From Chitinophagaceae bacterium (GTDB lineage Bacteria > Bacteroidota > Bacteroidia > Chitinophagales > Chitinophagaceae): DNA of 64,000 nt. Positions within the stretch are counted from its first letter, which is position 1. Each line of letters begins with the position of its first letter. The position numbers were made by a program, and so were the translations under genes. The DNA lies in assembly GCA_023957125.1 (NCBI GenBank), contig JAMLHL010000010.1:85939-149938 (forward strand), written 5' to 3'. The notes beneath the pieces are model-generated. The model did not search any database. It was not told the origin of the DNA and saw nothing but the letters and a program-made list of their open reading frames with translations. Below, piece after piece: positions 43,385 through 50,938 of this stretch.

Positions 43385-44908
43385 ATGCAGCATTTACCCA
43401 TCATTGACCTGGTTGTAATCTCCATCTATCTCCTCAGTATGGTGATGGTTGGCGTATATTTTTCGCGAAAAAATAAAAATGCCACGCAGTTTACAACCGC
43501 TTCGGGTACCATCCCCGGCTGGGCTTTGGGGATATCTTTTTACGCCACTTTTTTAAGCAGCAATACCTTCCTGGGAGTACCGGGCAAAGCTTTTGGCAGC
43601 AACTGGAATTCTTTTGTATTCAGCATTTCGATGCCCTTCGCCGCGTATATTGCCAGCCGCTATTTTGTACCTTTTTTCCGAAGCAGGGGAGAGGTAAGCG
43701 CTTATACGCACCTGGAAAAAAGATTTGGACCGTGGGCCCGCACCTATGCCATGATCTGTTTTATTCTTACCCAACTGGTGCGTATGGGCTCGATCTTTTT
43801 TGGTATTGCCCTCACGTTACAGGCACTTACCGGGGTGGACATGAAAACCATCATGATTGTAACGGGTATATGTATCATCATTTATACCGTGCTGGGAGGC
43901 ATGGAAGCGGTGATCTGGACGGAAGTGGTTCAGGGGATCGTCAAAACCATAGGGGCTTTTGTGGTCCTTGGCATTATTTTGTACGAGATGAAGGGCGGTA
44001 TTGGAGAGATATATAGAATTGGCATGCAGGATCAGAAGTTCGGATTGGGCAGCTTAAGCCTGACGGATTTTAACAGTTCCACCTTTTGGGTTATTTTTTT
44101 ATATGGTTTTTTTATCAACCTGAACAATTTCGGGATGGATCAGAATTATGTGCAACGCTATCATACCGCCAAAAGCCCGAAAGAAGCGGCAAAGAGTATC
44201 TGGCTTTGCGTGTACTGGTATGTACCGATGTCTCTTTTGTTCTTTATTATCGGTACGGCTTTGTATGCGTATTTCAGCCAGCATCCGGAATTGCTTGAGG
44301 TTGTAAAGCAACAGGCGGCGCTTGAAAAAGGAGTGGATATAAGCACATTAAAGCCGGAAGACTACGGCGACAAAGTGTTGCCCTACTTCATGGTGCTGAA
44401 AGTGCCCCATGGTTTGGTTGGTTTGATTATTGCCGCCATACTCAGCGCTGCTATGAGCAGTATCAGCAGCGGAATGAACAGCTCCGCTACTGTTTTTCTG
44501 AAAGATATTTACCAGCGTTATTTTAATCCTGATCCCGGACCTAAGAAAGAGATGATCATCTTATATACCGTCACCGGGTTAACAGGAATTGTCGCTATTG
44601 TTTTTGGGATCGCCATGATCGGCGTGAAAAGTATCCTCGACTTATGGTGGGAGCTCTCCGGCATTCTATCGGGGGGCATGTTGGGATTATTCTTATTGGG
44701 TATGATCGCAAAAAAAGCAGGCAATGCGGAAGCGGTAACCGCAACATTAATAGGCATTCTCGTTATTGTATGGATGTCTTTATCAAAATATTTTCCCGCA
44801 GAATGGGCGCATCTTAAAAGTCCGTTCCATGTAAATATGATAGTGGTAGTGGGTACGTTAACCATCTTCCTTTCGGGGTTGTTGCTGTCAAAACTGAAAC
44901 GTAAGTGA
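43385..44908 (+). CDS. Sodium:solute symporter (SSS family)
   Basis: A 507-residue inner-membrane transporter with about 13 predicted spans, first span IIDLVVISIYLLSMVMVGVYF. Family signatures are FATFLSSNTFLGVPGKAFG-like residues here YATFLSSNTFLGVPG, GGMEAVIWTEVVQG and ILSAAMSSISSGMNSSATVF. It probably imports a sugar or sialic-acid-like molecule with Na+, given the DHDPS-family lyase and sialidase-like genes that follow. First gene of the AraC-linked cluster. Confidence 0.93.
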   Translation: MQHLPIIDLVVISIYLLSMVMVGVYFSRKNKNATQFTTASGTIPGWALGISFYATFLSSNTFLGVPGKAFGSNWNSFVFSISMPFAAYIASRYFVPFFRSRGEVSAYTHLEKRFGPWARTYAMICFILTQLVRMGSIFFGIALTLQALTGVDMKTIMIVTGICIIIYTVLGGMEAVIWTEVVQGIVKTIGAFVVLGIILYEMKGGIGEIYRIGMQDQKFGLGSLSLTDFNSSTFWVIFLYGFFINLNNFGMDQNYVQRYHTAKSPKEAAKSIWLCVYWYVPMSLLFFIIGTALYAYFSQHPELLEVVKQQAALEKGVDISTLKPEDYGDKVLPYFMVLKVPHGLVGLIIAAILSAAMSSISSGMNSSATVFLKDIYQRYFNPDPGPKKEMIILYTVTGLTGIVAIVFGIAMIGVKSILDLWWELSGILSGGMLGLFLLGMIAKKAGNAEAVTATLIGILVIVWMSLSKYFPAEWAHLKSPFHVNMIVVVGTLTIFLSGLLLSKLKRK

Positions 44909-44971
44909 GTATGACGGGGGGACAAACGTCCTCTGTATTAATTGTTAAACGTCTAAAAATAATACAAGTCT

Positions 44972-45910
44972 ATGCCTAAGAAATTTGTTCCCGTAATGAT
45001 CACGCCTTTCACGCCGGATGCGAGGATTGATTTTGAGATGCTGGAAAAGTTGATTGATTTTTATCTTGCTGCCGGTGTAAAAGGACTGTTTGCTAATTGT
45101 CAGTCCAGTGAAATGTTCAGCATTACCAATGAAGAGCGCCTGGCGCTCACCAAAGCAGTGGTAAAGCATGTAAACGGCCGCGTTCCTATTGTGGCCAGCG
45201 GGTCTTTTGGTTTGACTGTTAAGGATAAGGCTGAGTTTACCAAAAGAATATATGACACGGGAATAGATGCTGTGGTACTGATCACCAGCCATTTTGCCGC
45301 CATAGATGAAGGAGATGATAAGCTGTTGCAGCGGCTCGAAAAACTGCTTTCCATGACGGGAGATGTTCCGCTTGGGCTCTATGAATGCCCCGCACCTTAT
45401 AAACGGCTGGTTACGCCCGGGATATTAAAAACCCTGATCGCCACCAACCGGATGCGTTATCATAAAGATACCAGTTGCAGCAAAGAGCAGGTGAAGGCAA
45501 AGCTGGAGGCCACCAGGGGATCTTCTATGCAGTTTTTTGACGCCCACACGCCCAATGCAATATCCTCCATGCAGGCCGGCGCCGATGGAATGTCGGCTAT
45601 CTCCGGTAATTTCTATCCGGAAGTGTTGGTCTGGTTGTGTGAGAATGTTGACAATCCATACAAACAAAAAGAAGTGGAATGGCTCCAGTCGGAGTTAATC
45701 AGGGTTGATCCGCTTATTCACCAGGCATACCCGATGAGTTCCAAATATTTTCTGAAAGAAAGAGGATTGCCCATTCATCTGATCAGTCGTGCCCAAACCT
45801 TCGATCCTACGCCTGAGCAAAAGAACACCTTACAATCTATTTTGAAAACCTTCAGGTCCTGGTGTGAAAAACTCGACATCAGAGAGCTGGCTTATGAAAG
45901 CGTAGCTTAG
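44972..45910 (+). CDS. DHDPS/N-acetylneuraminate lyase family aldolase
   Basis: A 312-residue cytoplasmic class I aldolase. The Schiff-base lysine is K165 in MRYHKDTSCS and the catalytic tyrosine Y137 in LGLYECPAPYK. The family includes dihydrodipicolinate synthase, N-acetylneuraminate lyase and keto-deoxy-sugar aldolases. The position after a symporter and before a sialidase-like gene favours a sugar-acid aldolase over lysine synthesis. No nanE/nanK-type genes are nearby, so the sialic acid assignment is unproven. Confidence 0.85.
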   Translation: MPKKFVPVMITPFTPDARIDFEMLEKLIDFYLAAGVKGLFANCQSSEMFSITNEERLALTKAVVKHVNGRVPIVASGSFGLTVKDKAEFTKRIYDTGIDAVVLITSHFAAIDEGDDKLLQRLEKLLSMTGDVPLGLYECPAPYKRLVTPGILKTLIATNRMRYHKDTSCSKEQVKAKLEATRGSSMQFFDAHTPNAISSMQAGADGMSAISGNFYPEVLVWLCENVDNPYKQKEVEWLQSELIRVDPLIHQAYPMSSKYFLKERGLPIHLISRAQTFDPTPEQKNTLQSILKTFRSWCEKLDIRELAYESVA

Positions 45911-45922
45911 TTACATACAACC

Positions 45923-45983
45923 GCTCACAGATCACACAGAAAGGAACGGATAGATCTCATGAAAATCCGGGGTATCTGTGAGC
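45923..45983. repeat. 10-bp inverted repeat with long loop
   Basis: GCTCACAGAT (45923-45932) and ATCTGTGAGC (45974-45983) with a 41-base loop, between the aldolase and sialidase-like genes. CACAGATCACACAGAAA wording of this kind recurs in Bacteroidota gaps. The role is unclear. Confidence 0.4.
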
Positions 45984-46054
45984 TACTTTAGGTCTGACAA
46001 AACGCTCCTGTGAATCTTAATCTCAAATTTTAAATCTCAAATCCCCTTTTTGCC

Positions 46055-47149
46055 ATGCCTTTTAAATCAATGATCGCTCTTTGTATGGGTTTTCTTCTTT
46101 CCTGCACAGGAAGCCGTCAAAAAGCAGATTCTAACGACACGGAAATGAAAACGGATGATGCAGCTTTTGTAACCGGCCATTTTTTCAAAACGCCGGCACC
46201 GTTTGCGGAATGCCATGCCTCCACCATATTACGCCTGCAGAACGGGGAGTATATGGCGGCCTGGTTTGGTGGTGAAAAAGAAGGTACCGATGATGTTGGG
46301 ATATGGATGGTGAAAGGAACACCGGGCAATTGGTCAGACCCGGTATCAATAGCCAAGATCAGGAATGACGCCCATTGGAACCCGGTGCTTTTTCAATCCC
46401 CGGGCGGTCAAATATTTCTGTATTTTAAAGTCGGCAAGAAGATCCCGTCCTGGGAAACCTGGGTGAAGACCTCGGATGATAACGGGCAAACCTGGACTGA
46501 AGCCACAGAATTGGTAAAGGACGATAAAGGCGGGCGTGGACCGGTTAGAAACAAACCCATCATCACTTCTGAAGGATTGTGGATTGCCGGAGCGTCTCAT
46601 GAAGAAGGAAAGTGGGATGCATTTGCAGATATCAGCGCCGATGAGGGCCATACCTGGAAAGCTTCTCCTTACATTGTTTTGGACAGGAAAGAATTTAAAG
46701 GTAAGGGCGTTATCCAGCCCACTTTATGGGAATCCGCTCCCGGGAAAGTGCATATGTTGTTACGCAGCTCTGAAGGCGCCATCTATCGCAGTGATTCAGA
46801 AGACGGCGGCAGGTCATGGTCGCCGGGATACAAAACCGGCTTACCCAATCCAAACAGCGGAATAGATCTTACCCGGCTTCCGGATGGCACACTGGTATTA
46901 GCTTATAACCCGGACTCCACCAACTGGGGTTCCCGCTCGCCCTTGTCGTTAGCGATCTCCTTTGATAATGGCGTAACCTGGCCAAAGATCCTCGACATTG
47001 ATAGCGGGGATAAAAAAGACGAATTCTCTTATCCGGGTATAATAAGTTTTGGAGATACCATTGCGGTGAGTTATACCTGGAACCGGAAGGATATTGCTTA
47101 CTGGATAGGTACAAAAGACGCATTGTTACAGGCAGCCAAAGACCGGTAG
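46055..47149 (+). CDS. Sialidase-like BNR-repeat lipoprotein
   Basis: A 364-residue exported lipoprotein (lipobox LLSC, near residue 15) with a six-bladed sialidase-type propeller. Asp-boxes are visible: SDDNGQTW, SADEGHTW, SEDGGRSW and SFDNGVTW. It belongs to the BNR_2 group, which includes sialidases but also propeller enzymes with other substrates. The classical arginine triad cannot be assigned with certainty by eye. Part of the AraC-linked cluster. Confidence 0.78.
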   Translation: MPFKSMIALCMGFLLSCTGSRQKADSNDTEMKTDDAAFVTGHFFKTPAPFAECHASTILRLQNGEYMAAWFGGEKEGTDDVGIWMVKGTPGNWSDPVSIAKIRNDAHWNPVLFQSPGGQIFLYFKVGKKIPSWETWVKTSDDNGQTWTEATELVKDDKGGRGPVRNKPIITSEGLWIAGASHEEGKWDAFADISADEGHTWKASPYIVLDRKEFKGKGVIQPTLWESAPGKVHMLLRSSEGAIYRSDSEDGGRSWSPGYKTGLPNPNSGIDLTRLPDGTLVLAYNPDSTNWGSRSPLSLAISFDNGVTWPKILDIDSGDKKDEFSYPGIISFGDTIAVSYTWNRKDIAYWIGTKDALLQAAKDR

Positions 47150-47252
47150 ATGAATTTCTGGTTTTCAGTTTTCTGTTGATGGTTGAAGAAGCGGTCAATG
47201 TGCTCCAAAGCCCTAACCTATCCCTGATCTTTAAACCGTATTAAAACAGATC

Positions 47253-48536
47253 ATGAAATTTTCAACCCTTTTCCTGAAGCGCATGCTACCGGTAGGACTT
47301 GCGTTTGGAACCGCCTGGGCCGCCCGTGGACAAATTGGTCACGAATACGGTGCCACCTGGGCCGCGGCCATTGGCATTTTAGCTTTGATCGTCTTTTCCG
47401 GAAGAAAAGACTGGTTCAACCGCTTGCCGGTTATTGTTGCCCTGGGCGCTATCGCATGGGGCGCCGGCGGGATGATCAGCTACGGAAAAATTGTTGGTTA
47501 CGCCCATGCCGCCGATTATGCAAATACCGCCTATGGCTTGGGGATGCTCGTAATAATAGGGGCATTATATGGTTTTATGGGAGGAGGCGTAACTGCGCTC
47601 AGCTTGTCGTCTTCCCCCGATAAGAAAATAGATTGGGCGGCTTTATTTACCCGGATGTTTGCCGGGGGATTTTTGTTCTGGGGATTTTTCATTTATCAGT
47701 TGGAATGGTTGATGACCCCGCCCCGCTCTGAACTTTGGGCGGCGTGTATGGGGGCTTCACTGGCTTTAGGCTGGTATCTGTATCGCAATGGTTTTTCAAA
47801 CGCCTTACGAACGGCTTTTTTCAGCGCCTTAGGGGCAGGCTTTGGCTTCGGCTTCGGGGCATTTTTGCAAAGAATGGGATGGGCTTCGGGAATCTCTTTC
47901 AATTGGTGGAATGTAATGGAATATTCCATCGGGTTCTTTGGGGGATTGGGCATGGCCTATGGTATCTTCTCTACAGGCGGCTGGCCAAAAACAACCGCCA
48001 TACACAAAGCGTCTAATGTCGCCGGCTGGCTGTTCCTGGTGGTGTTGCTGCCCATGATCAATCTTATTGAGGGGGCTACCGATAAAAGGCTGGCGGCCAC
48101 CGGAAAAGATATCCGGGTGGCAGACCCGGATGCGTTCGCCGACAACTGGCGGCTCTTTCTCTGGATTTTTTCTGCTGCGCTTATGATTGTACTGACTTAC
48201 TATTATAAACCTGCCGCAACACAAGGCGCTTCACGTAAAAAAGCAGGATACTTTACCTTACTCTATTTAGCCTGGTATATCGTTCTCAGCAATGTAGTCA
48301 GCGCCATTTGGCTAACGCCGAAGTTCAGTTCACAACATTTGTATTGGGTAAACCTGGCAGTAATTGCTCTTTTCCTGCGCAGACTACCTGAACCCATAGA
48401 TCCAGCGACAAAAGTTTTAAGGCCGGCAACGATGCTGAAATGGTGGGTGGCGGTGATCCTGGTCGTTTTATTATTGAGCTGTGTTGCCGTGTCCCTGAAC
48501 TATATCCATCCGAATGCACAACTGAGGTTTGAATAA
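47253..48536 (+). CDS. Polytopic membrane protein of unknown function
   Basis: A 427-residue inner-membrane protein with roughly 11-12 hydrophobic spans. Notable conserved-looking features are AARGQIGHEYGATWAAAIG near the N-terminus, repeated small-residue helices (GALYGFMGGGV, ALGAGFGFGFGAF), and a charged loop GATDKRLAATGKDIRVADPDAF between spans. I do not recognise the family. Its place as last gene of the symporter/aldolase/sialidase-like cluster suggests transport or sensing of the same substrate. Confidence 0.65.
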   Translation: MKFSTLFLKRMLPVGLAFGTAWAARGQIGHEYGATWAAAIGILALIVFSGRKDWFNRLPVIVALGAIAWGAGGMISYGKIVGYAHAADYANTAYGLGMLVIIGALYGFMGGGVTALSLSSSPDKKIDWAALFTRMFAGGFLFWGFFIYQLEWLMTPPRSELWAACMGASLALGWYLYRNGFSNALRTAFFSALGAGFGFGFGAFLQRMGWASGISFNWWNVMEYSIGFFGGLGMAYGIFSTGGWPKTTAIHKASNVAGWLFLVVLLPMINLIEGATDKRLAATGKDIRVADPDAFADNWRLFLWIFSAALMIVLTYYYKPAATQGASRKKAGYFTLLYLAWYIVLSNVVSAIWLTPKFSSQHLYWVNLAVIALFLRRLPEPIDPATKVLRPATMLKWWVAVILVVLLLSCVAVSLNYIHPNAQLRFE

Positions 48537-48570
48537 TGCCATATTCACAGGTTTATAACAATAACTGTGT

Positions 48571-48578
48571 TAAATTTG
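48571..48578 (+). promoter_or_regulatory. -7 element for TonB-like gene
   Basis: TAAATTTG matches TAnnTTTG and lies 22 bases before ATG 48600. It also argues against the upstream GTG at 48567 as start codon. Confidence 0.45.
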
Positions 48579-48599
48579 TGTAACCAATCTCCTGAACAA

Positions 48600-49484
48600 A
48601 TGTCGTCAGATTTCGAAAAAGCAAAAAATATCAAGGCCGGAACCATCACGGGTATTATATCCGTAGCCTTATTATTATTCTTTTTCCTGGTGTCCTGGTC
48701 GGTTCCTGTGATAATACCGCCGCCTGTGGAAGAGGGGCTGGAAGTAAACCTGGGAAACAGCGATGACGGATTAGGGGATATACAGCCGCTTATCCCGGGG
48801 GAACCTGCGGCAGCGGAAAAGGATGTGAATTCGCCTCCCAAAGCAGCCAATACCCCGGTACAGGATGCCAGGGCCATAGAAACAGATGACAATGATGAAG
48901 AAGCACCGGACGTTACGGTGCCCAAACCCAAAATTTCAAATCCCAGGAGCACGCAGGTACCTACCAAAGAAAATACAACGGTTGTAAAACAAAATAACGC
49001 GAAGCCGCAGATTGTTGAGAATCCCACCCCGGCGCCTCCCAAGCCGAGGGCCACTTACAAAGGCGGAGATGGTAGCGGCCCCGGCGGAAACAATGCGGAT
49101 TCCTGGAACAACAGTCGCAGTGAAGGAAACACAACCGGTACGGGCGACAGGGGGAAAATTAACGGTGATCCTAATGCAAAGAACTACGATGGTTTTGGAG
49201 GAAGCGGCGGCAGCGGCTATACCATACAGGGAAATTTAAGAGGCAGGGCCATCATTCGTCAACCATCCTTCCAGGATGATTTTAATGAGAATGCTAAAGT
49301 GGCCGTTGACCTTTCAGTAAATGCTTCCGGAGCCGTCACTTCGGCAGCCTATCAGCCCAAAGGCTCCACAACCTCTAATGCTGCCATGAAAGATATTGCA
49401 TTACGAAAGGCCAAACAGCTAAAGTTTGCTCCCGGAGAAGAACAGCGAGGCACTATCATCTTCAATTTTAAAGTAACCAATTAG
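48600..49484 (+). CDS. TonB-like energy transducer
   Basis: A 294-residue protein starting at ATG 48600 (MSSDFEKAKNIKAG). One N-terminal membrane span (GIISVALLLFFFLVSWSVPV) is followed by a long proline/asparagine/glycine-rich periplasm-spanning region, and a C-terminal TonB-like domain (RAIIRQPSFQDDF to TIIFNFKVTN). It would link proton motive force to TonB-dependent transporters such as the SusC at 29004. No exbB or exbD lies within the window upstream. Confidence 0.75.
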   Translation: MSSDFEKAKNIKAGTITGIISVALLLFFFLVSWSVPVIIPPPVEEGLEVNLGNSDDGLGDIQPLIPGEPAAAEKDVNSPPKAANTPVQDARAIETDDNDEEAPDVTVPKPKISNPRSTQVPTKENTTVVKQNNAKPQIVENPTPAPPKPRATYKGGDGSGPGGNNADSWNNSRSEGNTTGTGDRGKINGDPNAKNYDGFGGSGGSGYTIQGNLRGRAIIRQPSFQDDFNENAKVAVDLSVNASGAVTSAAYQPKGSTTSNAAMKDIALRKAKQLKFAPGEEQRGTIIFNFKVTN

Positions 49485-49567
49485 TATTGCAATAACCGGC
49501 TTCCGGGAACGCCTCGCTCAGCAATTCCGCTTACATTTGCATCCCGTATCATTTGCGGTCATTGTCC

Positions 49568-50869
49568 ATGAATTACGAAGAAACTCTTGCATTTCTTTAC
49601 TCAGCGCTCCCCATGTTTAGCCGGATCGGAACGGCGGCGTTAAAGAAAGACCTTACCAATACTTTACAGATCTGTAACCGGTTGGGAAACCCTCAAAACA
49701 ATTTCAGAACCATTCATGTAGCCGGAACCAATGGTAAAGGCTCGGTGAGTCACATGCTGTCCGCGATATTACAATCCGGAGGTTACAAAACGGGTTTATA
49801 CACTTCTCCCCATCTCCGGGATTTCAGGGAACGCATCCGGGTCAACGGACAGATGGTGAATGAAGATTTTGTAGTATCATTCACGGAGCGGGTGAAGCCC
49901 CTGATCAAATCTTTCAATCCCTCGTTCTTTGAGATTACCGTGGCGATGGCATTTGAATACTTTTCAGAGCAGCAGGTGGACGTTGCCGTTATAGAAACCG
50001 GTCTGGGCGGGCGGTTAGACAGTACCAATATAATTATCCCCGCGCTATCGGTAATCACCAATATTGGTTGGGATCACATGCATATTTTGGGAAACAGCCT
50101 GGAAGCAATTGCCGCTGAAAAAGCCGGGATCATCAAAGAAGGAGTGCCGGTAATAGTGGGGGAAGTATTGCCGGAAACAGAAAAAGTTTTTGCTGCTGCA
50201 GCATCGGAAAAAAATGCGGATTTAACAATAGCCTGCAGGAGGAGAAAGGTTGTATCATACCAGACTATTGACGAGAAGCTGTTTGTTGATCTGAAGGATG
50301 AACGCAATGCTGATCATCAAAAATACCATCTGGATCTTCCGGGGATCTACCAGTTGAAAAACCTGGTCACAACACTCGCTGCTTTGGATGAATTAAAGAA
50401 ACAGGGGTGGTTGATTTCGGACGCGGCCATACAAGCCGGTTTAAGCAATGTAAAAAAGCTAACGGGGTTGCATGGACGCTGGGAACGGATCCGTTATTCG
50501 CCAACGGTGGTGCTGGACGTGGGGCATAATGAAGACGGCATGCGGAACATAGTAGAGCAATTGAAACTGAGTCGTTATAATACTCTTCATATAATCATAG
50601 GAATGGTGAAGGATAAGGAGATCGGTAAAGTGATGCGGTTGCTGCCCCAAAAAGCCTTCTATTATTTTACAAAAGCGCAGACACCCCGTGCATTACCGGA
50701 AGACCAACTGGCGGCTGTTGCCATTCAATATGGATTAACCGGGAAGCATTATCCCCAGGTGAATATAGCCCTGAAAGCTGCTTTAAGCCGGGCGGACAAA
50801 GATGATCTGATTTTGGTTTGCGGCAGTGTATTCGTGGTGGGGGAAGTGGAGAGGAACATGGAACACTGA
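49568..50869 (+). CDS. folC: Folylpolyglutamate/dihydrofolate synthase
   Basis: Adds glutamate to dihydropteroate and to folates. From ATG 49568 it is 433 residues; five codons upstream a TTG is possible but less likely. The ATP P-loop is GTNGKGSV at about residues 53-60. LYTSPHLRDFRERIRVNG and VAVIETGLGGRLDSTN are folC/Mur-ligase signatures; AAEKAGIIKEGVPVI follows. It lies 83 bases after the TonB-like gene. Confidence 0.95.
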   Translation: MNYEETLAFLYSALPMFSRIGTAALKKDLTNTLQICNRLGNPQNNFRTIHVAGTNGKGSVSHMLSAILQSGGYKTGLYTSPHLRDFRERIRVNGQMVNEDFVVSFTERVKPLIKSFNPSFFEITVAMAFEYFSEQQVDVAVIETGLGGRLDSTNIIIPALSVITNIGWDHMHILGNSLEAIAAEKAGIIKEGVPVIVGEVLPETEKVFAAAASEKNADLTIACRRRKVVSYQTIDEKLFVDLKDERNADHQKYHLDLPGIYQLKNLVTTLAALDELKKQGWLISDAAIQAGLSNVKKLTGLHGRWERIRYSPTVVLDVGHNEDGMRNIVEQLKLSRYNTLHIIIGMVKDKEIGKVMRLLPQKAFYYFTKAQTPRALPEDQLAAVAIQYGLTGKHYPQVNIALKAALSRADKDDLILVCGSVFVVGEVERNMEH

Positions 50870-50938
50870 GAAAAAACGGATAATTTTGATCCGCAAAATA
50901 TTTTGTATTGACCGATTTGATGGAATAAAAAATTATTG

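Noticed and set aside
46055..47149. Confident call of a true sialidase
   Set aside because: Asp-boxes only show the propeller fold; the catalytic arginine triad and nucleophile tyrosine could not be assigned by eye.
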